A stretch of 64,000 nt of DNA from Sanderia malayensis. Taxonomy: Eukaryota > Cnidaria > Scyphozoa > Semaeostomeae > Pelagiidae. The position numbers and the translations under genes were made by a program. This document shows positions 24,701-33,601 of this stretch, in pieces; the first letter of the stretch is position 1; every line of letters begins with the position of its first letter. Under the pieces are notes generated by a model, which ran no database searches, was not told the origin of the DNA, and worked only from the letters and a program-made list of their open reading frames with translations. Where the stretch lies: assembly GCA_013076295.1 (NCBI GenBank), contig RQOL01000517.1:1-64000 (forward strand). Reading direction: 5' to 3'.

Positions 24701-26423
24701 TTCTTTGGCTGCCTGGAAATGTTGAGGGTAGAATGATAACACGGCCAACATCGATATGTATAGGCTGATTCGGCTTGTTAGCCCTGGCCATCTGGTTTTC
24801 GATTCAGCTCTTCTGTTAAGATGATCCATCAGGCCTCGGTATGTGTCAACACGAAGTTGACGCTGATTGTTCATAATCCAGCTCAGTTTATTGCCTTCTA
24901 TCTTCGTATATGCATCTACCAGATACTGTTGAAATAGAAGTGATGCAATGTGGATGGCTGAGAATGCATCCCTGACCTGAATTCTGTATAAATAGTATTC
25001 GGAGAGGGTTAGTTTGGTACGACGGTTACGATTGTTATGGTGTTCACCCGCTACGTGTGCTGTGGGCAATCGTTGAAGGTCCAAACTGTAACCTCTATCA
25101 CCATGAAAGAACATCAATGGATACGTGAGAGGATCGGCACTTGGACTGGTTGCGTAAATCTTCATGAGATCTCCGCGTCTTGTTTGTATCTGCAATTCTC
25201 TATCATCAGGATTCGGTGCACCTCCATTCTGTACTGTGTATATAGCTGCAATTTCTCTGGCAGTAGGATTATCGTATCTGCGATCTTGTTGTGGGCGACC
25301 TGTTATAATCATTTTGAATGTCGGAACAGGCTGATTGTTTGCAATAGCTTGCTGCCGCTGTTCCTCCAATATTTCACCCATGCTTCGAAAATGTTGTGCA
25401 AATCGATTAACTGCCATCAATTCATTTTGGAGAAGTGCAACAATGTCCAAATCAAGACGTCGTTCTCCTGCAGTGTTTTGCCGTTCTTGCAATGCTTGTT
25501 GCGTATCCATGATGTAAAGTTCTGCGTATTTTCTGGATCTGTCTGTCTCTGTTACACCTGTTAATGATGCAAAGCATAAGTTAGGTAAATAGAAATTCAA
25601 CTGTAGACAGCATAAATGAATAATAAGTTATATTGATAATGACTGCAATCATATTGTATCAATTACCTATCATGTGATATGCCTTTCCGTGAATTGTGAT
25701 AACTGGTGGACCAGCTCTAGCATGACGTACAATATTAGCCTTCCATGATGCCATGGCCATTAGTGAGTTGTATTGGCGGAAGCGCTTTAAGAAATATTTT
25801 GATTCGGCAGTATCACCAGTGTACAAATGCATGACACTGTTTGGAGGTGGTTCAATTTGATCCAGAGTGATTAAACCTCCCATACAACACTTGTTGTATT
25901 GTTTTCGGGAGTTAAGTTCTTCTTTGAAGTACTTTGCACCACAATGAATGCATGTTCTGGTCATTTTATTCAAGTGGTGTGGTAATGGGAGAAGGGGATG
26001 AGGTTTTCAGCTTCATTGTTCTCGGGACAGGGTTGTCAACTTGCATTTGCTGATCTTCAACGGGTTCTGGTATCTGATTTTCATCGGGTACTGGAACTGC
26101 GTCGTGCATCTCGATATCTGCAAGCTGTTCTGCTGCTGGAAGCTCCTGGTTCTGAATGGGAAGCTCTAGTTCCATGCCATCTCCATTGGCTGTATCTCTG
26201 GAAGAGGATACTGTGCTGGAAATGGCTGATATTCAGGGGCTTCTAGCTGACGGTTCTCGAGCTGCAATTGTTGAAGATCGTTGACTGCTGCAAGTATGTT
26301 ATCCGCATTTCCTGTCTGTTGAGGCTGAAGCTGTTGAATGATCTGTCTGTGATGCTGTACATTCTCCCGCACCTGATTTTTACGTCTGTCGCCCGTTATA
26401 CTTTTCCTGGACTTACGCGGCAT
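21311..26423 (-). CDS. Helitron Rep/helicase transposase gene, multi-exon, disrupted by frameshifts
   Basis: Encodes the rolling-circle transposase that nicks and joins Helitron DNA (HUH Rep) and unwinds it (PIF1-like SF1B helicase). The gene order is Q-rich N-terminus, zinc finger, Rep N-terminal region, HUH motif, paired tyrosines, then helicase motifs. Clear GT..AG introns lie at 25666-25558 (109 nt, phase 1), 24374-24220 (155 nt, phase 0), 22967-22871 (97 nt, phase 1) and 21839-21731 (109 nt, phase 0); each restores family-typical protein across the junction. Reading frame breaks occur near 26170, near 25968 and near 24800. The two N-terminal breaks lie in a poorly conserved part and could hide an intron or separate start; the third is in the Rep region. 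The total is about 1,500 residues, normal for animal Helitrons. There is no apurinic endonuclease or OTU domain. The reading is certain for the family; activity is doubtful. Confidence 0.93.
21840..22870 (-). CDS. Transposase exon: PIF1-like helicase motifs I-IV
   Basis: Helicase core, uninterrupted. Walker A GPAGTGKT at 22727-22704, the LINGRTSHSQFQIPI stretch, Walker B WDEAS (DEAS at 22487-22476), motif III LLAGDFRQVLPVV, and the LHTNMRA motif. It then runs through the substrate-binding region to GMPLHRLRLK at the exon end (AAG^GTATAA, 21840/21839). The helicase is expected to move 5' to 3' and to peel off the displaced strand during rolling-circle transposition. No catalytic residue is missing in the part seen. 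Confidence 0.94.
22968..24219 (-). CDS. Transposase exon: Rep catalytic tyrosines and linker
   Basis: Begins VDQLISAEIPDP after acceptor TTTTCAG. It contains the cysteine stretch CGNLNPQCVCMENNKCKKHF and the paired catalytic tyrosines in VKYIFKYIHKGHD (Y codons at 23877-23875 and 23865-23863), the two-tyrosine arrangement that lets Helitron Rep cut and hold two DNA strands. It then runs through the conserved YINARYIGPHEAVYRLMQFP block and the region that leads to the helicase. The 417 codons are uninterrupted. It ends GAACAAG^GTGATT (22968/22967), phase 1, and joins the next exon as IPEQ-EEDHMD. All expected landmarks are present with no stop, unlike the preceding exon. Confidence 0.92.
24375..25557 (-). 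CDS. Transposase exon: Rep N-terminal region and HUH nuclease motif
   Basis: Follows acceptor CAG at 25560-25558. Family landmarks in order: RKYAELYIMDT, YDNPTAREIAAIY, DPLTYPLMFFHGDRGY, LRVDTYRGLMDHLNRRAES; then, after a frame change near 24800, IDVGRVIILPSTFPGSQRNM, FQDAMTIVRKYGKPDIFLTM, NPKW and the metal-binding HUH motif LPHAHMILFL (HAH at 24431-24423). It ends CAACAG^GTAATA at 24375. The frame change is one base: frame 1 continues past ESKTRWPGL with no family similarity, while frame 2 picks up exactly the expected sequence. The break would truncate the protein before the nuclease motif, so this copy should be catalytically dead unless the base is a sequencing error. Confidence 0.9.
25667..25964 (-). 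CDS. Transposase exon: zinc finger
   Basis: Reads MTRTCIHCGAKYFKEELNSR with a following KCC, giving the C-x2-C...CC pattern of the Helitron N-terminal zinc finger, then RFRQYNSLMAMASWKANIV and IHGKAYHMI. The exon ends ATAG^GTAATT at 25667/25666, phase 1, and joins the next exon to give HMI-G-VTETDRSRKYAELY, as in other Helitrons (which have an H-x-IG...AQLYI stretch). The finger is thought to bind DNA during transposition (family knowledge). Upstream lies the frameshifted N-terminal region. Confidence 0.85.
25966..26423 (-). CDS. Transposase N-terminal region (Q-rich, basic start), frameshifted
   Basis: ATG at 26423-26421 opens MPRKSRKSITGDRRKNQVRE, a basic start followed by a glutamine-rich, low-complexity stretch (QQLQPQQTGNADNILAAV). 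This frame stops at 26166. An overlapping frame from 26175 (MELELPIQNQELPAAEQLAD) continues in the same acidic and proline-rich style to a stop at 25966, two bases before the ATG of the zinc-finger exon. The change of frame in mid-composition suggests a one-base indel. The region is probably disordered. A small basic MPRK-type start is common in animal Helitron proteins. The alternative is that translation starts at the zinc-finger ATG (25964) and this part is a separate or untranslated piece. Confidence 0.6.
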
Positions 26424-27460
26424 GGTGCAAGTTGTGATATGGAAAAGAAGGAGGGACAAATTAAATTAGGCAATATTATTGTAAATGTTATTGCTTGCCT
26501 CAATAGCAACAACAATGGAAATAATTATAGCCCTGTGTAAAGCTGCAACACAAAGAAGTAAATATTATGTATTTAAAGAGTATGGTAGTGTTATGTATAA
26601 TTTTGTAAATAAGTCATTATGATAAAGTAATGCTATGTAATATAATGTAAATTTTATGAAAACCCTCACGTTAAACTGCGCTCGTTTCTGTAATGTAAAC
26701 AGCTACTAAAATGGAAGAAAGTAAATTGAAATCAAAATTTTGTTGACATGAATAAACGAATCATAAAAAGAGGCTCCGAAAACCTGTACGTAATGAAAAT
26801 TAACTTGTTGAATCCAGTGCAGTTATCAAGAATTAAACAAATTTGGTTACAGGGTAAATTTGTTAAAAACGGCGCCATAAATGTTTGTTCATAATATTCC
26901 AGATGCATAAAATAAAAATGATGTTTTTATCTGTGGTAAAGAGTAGCTCGCTGCACATAGGTTACATTTAAAAATCATAGGTAACGAAAATATCATTTCA
27001 TAATTATTGAAAGAAGTTTGTAAAAGAGAGGTGTCCGTTATTTGAAAATCGACCAAAGTGGGCCTCTTTTATAAAGTAAACAAATGATTAAAGAGGTATA
27101 CTGAGAAGGAAAAACTGCAATGAATAAATTCATTTCTTACCGAGCCTTGTGTCTTTCAAAACTATGGTAAGAAAATAAAGATAATAGTTATTAATAAACT
27201 TGAAATAGATATTTAATAAAAATATGATGCCTGAACAACAGGTAACCTGTTCTTGCCATGAAATGCATAGAAAGAAGAGCAAAAATTATTGACATTATTA
27301 AGGGAAATAGCGATGAAGAAGCTTTTTAGGTTATAATGATAGCTTGTTAGAAAAAACAACATTCATAATACTTACTCAGCGATAAATAATTCCATATAAT
27401 TATATCCTATCGATAATTTGGACAACTAAATTAAATTAGGCAAAGTCTAATTGTGCGAAT
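26424..27460. other. AT-rich stretch upstream of the transposase, no gene seen
   Basis: About 1 kb of AT-rich DNA with only short open frames and no tandem repeats. It should hold the transposase promoter (minus strand), but I see no convincing core promoter near 26423. Confidence 0.5.
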
Positions 27461-27464
27461 AATC

Positions 27465-27636
27465 AGAGGCGGGATTTCTATTGTACTATACAGCTCCCAC
27501 GATTGGTTTATACACGTCACGTGCTTAAAAAGGCGGGAAACTTGTTAGTGAAAAGGGAATTCCCCTTCGTCCCTCAGAGTGGTTAAAAAGGTAGGAGGGA
27601 GAAATTGCACGTGAAATTGAATGACATCATTACATC
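27465..27636 (+). promoter_or_regulatory. Promoter-like cluster (GGCGGG, ATTGG, CACGTG, E2F-like site)
   Basis: GGCGGG at about 27468, GATTGG (reverse CCAAT) at 27501, CACGTG at 27518-27523 and AAAAAGGCGGGAAA (E2F-like TTTCCCGCC on the other strand) at about 27527-27540, in a short GC-richer island of an AT-rich region. It precedes an ATG exon-like frame at 27637. Motif matches of this size can be chance; the clustering is the reason for listing it. Confidence 0.35.
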
Positions 27637-27864
27637 ATGGCAATGGCATGGCATGCCAAGTATAGTTTGATGAGGAAGAGGAAGAAACGCACGGTGAGAA
27701 TCCAACTGCATCTTCTTAAATCATTTCATCTGAAGAGTATTTTGACTCACTGTTCGAAATGTGTTAACTCCAGTTTCATTTTCTGAGTTTAGATTGCAAA
27801 AATGGCTGAAAAAAGAATCATACTGGGAATAAATGACCACCGTTATCTGGTGCAACTGCATTCA
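27637..27864 (+). pseudogene. Exon-like frames of a possible captured gene (two pieces)
   Basis: Piece 1 (27637-27693) reads MAMAWHAKYSLMRKRKKRT and ends at ACG^GTGAGA. Piece 2 follows a TTTAG acceptor at 27791-27792, reads in the same phase IAKMAEKRIILGINDHRYLV and ends at TGA (27865-27867); a GTAAGT donor lies further on at 27888. The 100-nt spacing is like the Helitron introns nearby. The stop and a second one six bases later imply a broken or misread frame. I do not recognise the protein. Orientation is opposite to the transposase. Confidence 0.3.
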
Positions 27865-28212
27865 TGAAAGTGAATACCATGCATTGGGTAAGTTATTAAG
27901 TGAAGGTTTTGCAACGAAATCATGTCAACATTTATAACTGATAAAGCTTTCTGAATTATTAAAAATGTGATTGAAATATTAAAAATACTGGAACATATAA
28001 TTTGGAACATTTGGAACATATAAAATAAGAACATTTGGAACATATAATATGAACAAATATATTAGGAATAAAAACTTTGACCATGCATGAACAAAAAATG
28101 TGAAATGTTTTAAAAAATTTTTGTATGGAAAAGTGGATAATTTTACTTTATATTTTGCGTTAATGTAGTGGTTTTGATTTTATGATTGTCTCTTTCATGC
28201 ATGGTCAAAAAC

Positions 28213-28588
28213 AGGACATGTGTAAATTAGTTAAGAAACTATTTACACATGTCCTGCATAATTTTTACAGCCCTTTGGGTGGGCATGGCCACCATCAAAG
28301 TTCTAGAAAATTCTTGGGTGGCCTTCCCACCCTTTTTCTCATGTTTTGCCTTTCTTTGGCCTTTGGCAATTTTAATAAAGGCCTCCTTCTGTGATCTGTG
28401 AATACACAATTATGTTACAGGTTTTTTTGGTGGAAGGATATTATACAATATTTGGAAGATATCAATAGAACAGCTGAGCTTCAAATACAGAAGGTATACT
28501 TACACTATATCTTTTGTGGGGAGTCTCCTCCCCTCCTTGTCAACCAAGGAGAACTTTTTGTTCCTGCCCAATTCTTCGAATTGGGCAG
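28213..28588. other. Run of seven hairpins
   Basis: Inverted repeats, one after another: 28213-28255 (AGGACATGTGTAAAT paired with ATTTACACATGTCCT, bulge and 4-nt loop), 28273-28300 (CTTTGGGTGG with CCACC..CAAAG), 28316-28332 (GGGTGG with CCACCC), 28358-28383 (GGCCTTT with AAAGGCC), 28518-28533 (GGGGAG with CTCCCC), 28533-28551 (CTCCTTG with CAAGGAG) and 28564-28588 (CTGCCCAATTC with GAATTGGGCAG, 3-nt loop). Stems are 6-19 bp and mostly perfect. A plus-strand exon-like frame (28421-28493) sits between the fourth and fifth. Confidence 0.6.
28421..28493 (+). pseudogene. Exon-like fragment, possible captured exon
   Basis: Bounded by a TTACAG acceptor and an AGAAG^GTATAC donor. The open frame reads FFWWKDIIQYLEDINRTAEL then QIQK, an amphipathic, protein-like run. 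A second frame is also open. It cannot be joined cleanly in phase to the preceding pieces, so the gene model is uncertain. Confidence 0.3.
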
Positions 28589-28924
28589 CACACTCCCTTT
28601 TGAGACTAAAAATGTCTCTGTATGTTATTTCCTAGGATACAAAAGCAAAGATATGAATTAATTATAGTGAAGTAGCATTGAACTGAAAGTACATACCGAA
28701 AATGTGTTAAACAAAACAATAGAAAACATGAAATATGAATTAATATATTAGCTATAATTACTTTGACATGATCACCAAGCCATATAACTAATTTTTTTTC
28801 TGGCTCAGGCTTCTTTTGGCACTTGTAGCCATAGCGAACCTTAAAGCAAACAAATAAAAGTTATTTTTCTTTAATAAGAATCATTGATATGTGAAAAACA
28901 AAATATAGCAGTACTGATGTAAAA

Positions 28925-30320
28925 TAATATAATATCATACAAAATCAAAGGACATTTGCCAAACTGCAAATACTGGAAAAGCAATAAGATAATTGTGGTT
29001 GAAATGGTAAGTAGTAAGTTATACAGTGGTGAAGATAACAGTAATGGAGAATCTCATTATTTTATTAACATGGAAATGAAAGCACATACCGAAAATGTGA
29101 AGAAAAAAGGGCAACTGCCAAACTGCAATACTGGAAAAAGATAATTGTGATTTAAATGGTAAGTAGTAAGTTATACATATGCTTTATGAACATTATAGTA
29201 ATGGAGAACCTCATTATCCAAGTAACATTGAACTGAAAGTACATACCGAAAATGATCTGAACGAAATTATCAATGGGCAACTGCCAAACTGCAAATACTG
29301 GGAAAAGAATAAGATAATTGTGATTGAAATGGTAAGTAGTAAGTTATACATATGGATGGTGATCATAATAGTGAAGGAAAATCTCATTATCCAAGTAGCA
29401 TTGAACTGAAAGTACATACCGAAAATGTGTTAAACGAAACAAAATCAAGGGGCAGGGCAACTGCCAAACTGCAAATACTGGGAAAAGAATAAGATAATTG
29501 TGATTGAAATGGTAAGTAGTAAGTTATACATAATGATGGTGATCATAGTAGTAAAGGAAAATCTCATTATCCAAGTAGCATTGAACTGAAAGTACATACC
29601 GAAAATGTGTTAAACGAAACAAAAATCAAGGGGCAGGGCAACTGCCAAACTGCAAGTACTGGGAAAAGAATAAGATAATTGTGATTGAAATGGTAAGTAG
29701 TAAGTTATACATATGGATGGTGATCATAATAGTGAAGGAAAATCTCATTATCCAAGTAGCATTGAACTGAAAGTACATACCGAAAATGTGTTAAACGAAA
29801 CAAAAATCAAGGGGCAGGGCAACTGCCAAACTGCAAATACTGGGAAAAGAATAAGATAATTGTGATTGAAATGGTAAGTAGTAAGTTATACATAATGATG
29901 GTGATCATAGTAGTAAAGGAAAATCTCATTATCCGAGTAGCATTGAACTGAAAGTACATACCGAAACTGTGTTAAACGAAACAAAAATCAAGGGGCAGGG
30001 CAACTGCCAAACTGCAAATACTGGGAAAAGAATAAGATAATTGTGATTGAAATGGTAAGTAGTAAGTTATACATATGCTTTATGAACATTATAGTAATGA
30101 AGAACCTCATTATCCAAGTAACATTGAACTGAAAGTACATACCGAAAATGATCTGAACGAAATTAGATCAATGGGCAACTGCCAAACTACAAATACTGGA
30201 AAAAGAATAAGATAATTGTGATTGAAATGGTAAGTATTAAGTTATACATATGGTTGGTGATCATAATAGTAAAGGAAAATCTCATTATCCAAGTAGCATT
30301 GAACTGAAAGTACATACCGA
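28925..30320 (+). repeat. 180-bp tandem repeat, about 8 units, each with a splice-donor motif
   Basis: The marker CTGCCAAACTGCAA recurs near 28956, 29115, 29281, 29461, 29642, 29823, 30004 and 30179, a spacing of about 160-181 bp. Each unit contains an open stretch reading LPNCKYW..NKIIVIEM that ends ATG^GTAAGT. The later units are nearly identical; the first two and the last differ more. A terminal exon-like frame follows 108 nt after the last donor. Confidence 0.85.
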
Positions 30321-30337
30321 AACCTTTTTTTCTTCAG

Positions 30338-30415
30338 TATAGGAAGGAAGGTTCAACAACGAAAATAATTGAAAAACTGAACGAAGACTGGAAAAGGAAT
30401 ATCATCAGTGATTAA
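30338..30415 (+). pseudogene. Terminal-exon-like fragment after the 180-bp repeats
   Basis: Follows the strongest acceptor in the region (CTTTTTTTCTTCAG at 30324-30337). The phase-0 frame reads YRKEGSTTKIIEKLNEDWKR then NIISD and a stop (30413-30415). Joined to the last repeat unit (donor at 30230, also phase 0) it gives NKIIVIEM-YRKEGSTTKII, which resembles a helix-turn-helix of transposase type (weak inference). No polyA signal was checked beyond general AT richness. Confidence 0.35.
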
Positions 30416-31282
30416 ATGCATGGAAATAGTTGTGCATGTAATAAAAAATTTGGGTATTATTTGTAAATGTCTTTATTAATATGTAAAAGTATAAATTATT
30501 AGTAATGAGTTAAAAACAATTTACCTGTTGACTTGTGGCTCTACTTTTGACAATGACGAACACGAACGGAAAATATTTTTGGCGCCTTGCGAAGATAATT
30601 TTGAATATGAACACCATGGCAACAGATTGAAGATGGCCTCGTATAATAAATATAGATAACTGAAATCGAGGCCTCCTGGAAATGTCACAGAATGCGTAAA
30701 TATTGTTAGTATGTGGGTGGAAACACCCTGGTAGTGACCTGATAGTCTGAAATTTAGTTATGAGAAATGACTACAGAAAATGAAGACTTTTGAAGAGAAG
30801 CATATGTAATGTTGCACGCTTCACTGGTAAATTATATTCAGGTAAATAGTACATTTATGTTGTAAGATAGACAGTTTTTGTTGCAACTATAAAATTTATA
30901 AGTTGAAGTCATCTCCTTTCAACCTTTGTTGTGTGTTCTTAATATTCTATCATCAATCATGCATCTTCTTCATTCTCTGTGTATTTATCAATGAAGGGTA
31001 CTACAAAGTATAAAGTATAACAATATATTAACAATATTTCTATACTACAAAGTATAGAAATATATTAACAAATTGGAGAACATATGATTGAACATACTAT
31101 TCAATGCAACATGAAAAATAAAATTATAAATACAATGCTACATCATACTCAAAAATACTATACATGACCATGCAATACTATACTGTATGATGATACTATA
31201 TATATACAATCATGCAATACTATCTTGTATCACACTATATCTAATATATATGTTGTATATTATCAAGAAACATTGACTGATA
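30416..31282. other. AT-rich stretch with simple AT words, no gene seen
   Basis: About 870 bp, very AT-rich, including short direct repeats of ACAAAGTATA / AATATATTAACAA near 31003-31070 and TACTATA / ATCATGCAATACTAT words near 31140-31260. No open frame of note. Confidence 0.5.
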
Positions 31283-32126
31283 GGGGCGCACTTCGTGCGC
31301 TGCATTCGCTTACGCTCATGCCTCTTTAAACTCCATTTACAATGGGTTAGCTCGCTGCGCTCGCCTGTCTATCTATTATCAAGAAACATTGACTGATAGG
31401 GCGCACTTCGTGCGCTGCATTCGCTTACGCTCATGCCTCTTTAAACTCCATTTACAATGGGTTAGCTCGCTGCGCTCGCCTGTCTATCTATTATCAAGAA
31501 ACATTGACTGATAGGGGCGCACTTCGTGTGCTGCATTCGCTTACGCTCATGCCTCTTTAAACTCCATTTACAATGGGTTAGCTCGCTGCGCTCGCCTGTC
31601 TATCTATTATCAAGAAACATTGACTGATAGGGCGCACTTCGTGCGCTGCATTCGCTTGCGCTCATGCCTCTTTAAACTCCATTTACAATGGGTTAGCTCG
31701 CTGCGCTCGCCTGTCTATCTATTATCAAGAAACATTGACTTATAGGGCGCACTTCGTGCACTGCATTTGCTTACGCTCATGCCTCTTTAAACTCCATTTA
31801 CAATGGGTTAGCTCGCTGCGCTCGCCTGTCTATCTATTATCAAGAAACATTGACTGATAGGGCGCACTTCGTGCGCTGCATTCGCTTACGCTCATGCCTC
31901 TTTAAACTCCATTTACAATGGGTTAGCTCGCTGCGCTCGCCTGTCTATCTATTATCAAGAAACATTGACTTATAGGGCGCACTTCGTCCGCTGCATTCGC
32001 TTACGCTCATGCCTCTTTAAACTCCACTTACAATGGGTTAGCTCACTGCGCTCGCCTGTCTATCTATTATCAAGAAACATTGACTTATAGGGCGCACTTC
32101 GTGCGCTGCATTCGCTTACGCTCATG
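31283..32126. repeat. 115-bp GC-rich minisatellite, 8 units
   Basis: Units start at 31286, 31401, 31517, 31632, 31747, 31862, 31977 and 32092. Each is the 88-bp unit plus an insert containing TATCTATTATCAAGAAACAT and TGACTGATAGG. It lies on the 5' side of the transposase in E2, whereas the 88-bp form lies on the 3' side. Confidence 0.93.
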
Positions 32127-32235
32127 CCCATACATACATACATACACACATACATACATACATACATACATACATACATACATACCTACATACATACATA
32201 CATACATACATACATACATACATACATACATCTAT
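32127..32235. repeat. (CATA)n microsatellite
   Basis: CATA run with single changes (CACA, CCTA), directly after CTCATGCC of the last 115-bp unit. Confidence 0.93.
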
Positions 32236-32337
32236 GAGCCGGGTTCGGTCGCTTCGCTCCCTCCCCGGAGCCCGTCAAGTAAAAAAGCTTAATCTGGTTG
32301 GCGCGCTTCGCGCGCTGCATTCGCTCCCGCTCATGCC
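32236..32337 (-). repeat. Internal 3' module of the cluster-1 type inside E2
   Basis: Starts GAGCCGGGTTCGG and matches the internal modules of Eb and Ec (1628-1730, 4535-4637), including the GCGCGC-TTC-GCGCGC hairpin, rather than E2's own 3' end. This suggests that E2 contains material from the Eb/Ec family. Confidence 0.8.
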
Positions 32338-32692
32338 CATACATACATACATACATACTATACCTACTATACAAAATGCTATACATACTATACCTACAAT
32401 ACCTATAATAAAACAAACTATAAATACTATACCTACTATAACAACATACTATACATACTATAAAAACATACTATACCTACCATACCTACTATAAAAACAT
32501 ACTTCACATACTATACCTACTACTATACCTACTATAAAAACATACTATACCTACTATACATACTATAAAAACATACTATACCTACCATACCTACTATAAA
32601 AACATACTTCACATACTATACCTACTACTATACCTACTATAAAAACATACTATACATACTATACCTACTATACAAACATACAAACACTTGTG
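32338..32692. repeat. CATA run and AT-rich ACTATACCTACTATAAAAACAT repeats
   Basis: Short CATA run, then irregular tandem words of TACTATA and CTATAAAAACATA. A block of about 105 bp is repeated (markers CCTACCATACC near 32476 and 32581). Confidence 0.85.
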
Positions 32693-33497
32693 GAAAGTTT
32701 AAATGGGGAAAATCGTGCAAATAGCGCCTGAAAAATTCATAACTTTGATTCTGTTTTCATTGGGCCTAAGTGTTGCAAGCATACCTAAGCAACGCCTACT
32801 ACAAAAATTACAACTATTTCAACTCAAAATACTAAACAAAGCTATCACCTGTGTTCCCAATTGTTTCCTGCATTTCTCCAGGGTCTTTGAAACAATTAGC
32901 AGCTCTTTACAAAGAAAATTCAGCTCGTAAAACACTTTGAAAGGCGCCCTTTGTGTGCAAAACAAAAACACGCGTCTTCTCCAAAAGTACCTGCTGCAAC
33001 CGGGGGCGAATAACGAAAAACGACCGAAAATTCGCATGCGTCGCCCGCAACCGAGGGCGAGAAACGAAAATTGATCGACATCCCACGTGGGTCGCGCGAA
33101 AAGAGCCAATCAAATTGCAGGAAAAGGCGAAACGGGTCACGTGAAGAGCGAATACTGTGCTCGAAAATGGAATTCGGGACGCGAATTTGGAATTTTCGCC
33201 ACCGTAAACCGTAGTTTTTTCGTGATAGCACAATTAGCAGAATAATTAGTGGAATAATTCAAAATTTCAGGAGAAAATCGAAAAAAAAAATCCATTACCC
33301 TGGTTAAAATAATAAAGTAAACATTCAGTGTGAATTTCATCGCCATATACCCACATACAAAAAAGCCTTTGTGATTACACGGTTCGCCGTTTCGGCCCAT
33401 TGTTTCTGGGCGTTCGAACTATTGTTTCGGGTCGAATCTATTGTTTTGGCCAGAGTTTCGCCACCGTCACGTGACATCGCAGAATAGTAATATTAGA
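32693..33497 (-). repeat. Helitron 5'-end module, family R2 (E2 copy)
   Basis: Colinear with 35289-36040 and distantly like the R1 modules (shared AAGTTTAAATGG, AAAACACGCGT, AAAAAAGCCTTTGTG, CATTGTT, CACGTG landmarks). It contains a tandem partial duplication around CGAGGGCGA/CGGGGGCGA (about 32998-33070) not seen in the E1 copy. Ends CACGTG (about 33469-33474), then TAATATTAGA. Minus-strand frames here (33233-32907 and others) have no recognised product. Confidence 0.78.
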
Positions 33498-33601
33498 CTA
33501 GGGGTCATCACTCGCTTCGCTCGTTCGCCCCAGCCCGCCAAGTAAAAAAAGCTTATTCTGGTTGGCGCACTTCGTGCGCTGCATTCGCTTACGCTCATGC
33601 C
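33498..33601 (-). repeat. Helitron 3'-terminal module of E1
   Basis: Nearly identical to 17619-17722, from CTAGGGGTCATCACTCGC to CTCATGCC. Confidence 0.8.

Larger units (their letters stand above)
17619..33497 (-). mobile_element. Giant autonomous-type Helitron E2 (15.9 kb) carrying Rep/helicase
   Basis: Plus strand from CTAG (17619) to GA (33497). On the minus strand the 5' end is TCTAATATTACTATTC followed by a CACGTG box, and the 3' end is a GC-rich repeat ending in CCCCTAG. The left flank is A (17618); the right neighbour is the CTAG of E1. Inside, in minus-strand order: 5' module, AT-rich repeats, an internal 3'-module copy, a 115-bp array, about 4.8 kb of possible cargo, the transposase gene, 2.3 kb of unassigned DNA, an 88-bp array and the 3' end. 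The TC/CTAG ends and A|T target indicate a canonical Helitron rather than a Helentron (inference from family rules). Frameshifts in the transposase suggest this copy is no longer active. Confidence 0.85.

Noticed and set aside
27865..27867. TGA in an exon-like frame as a possible selenocysteine codon
   Set aside because: A second stop follows six bases later and the gene model itself is weak; a broken frame is simpler.
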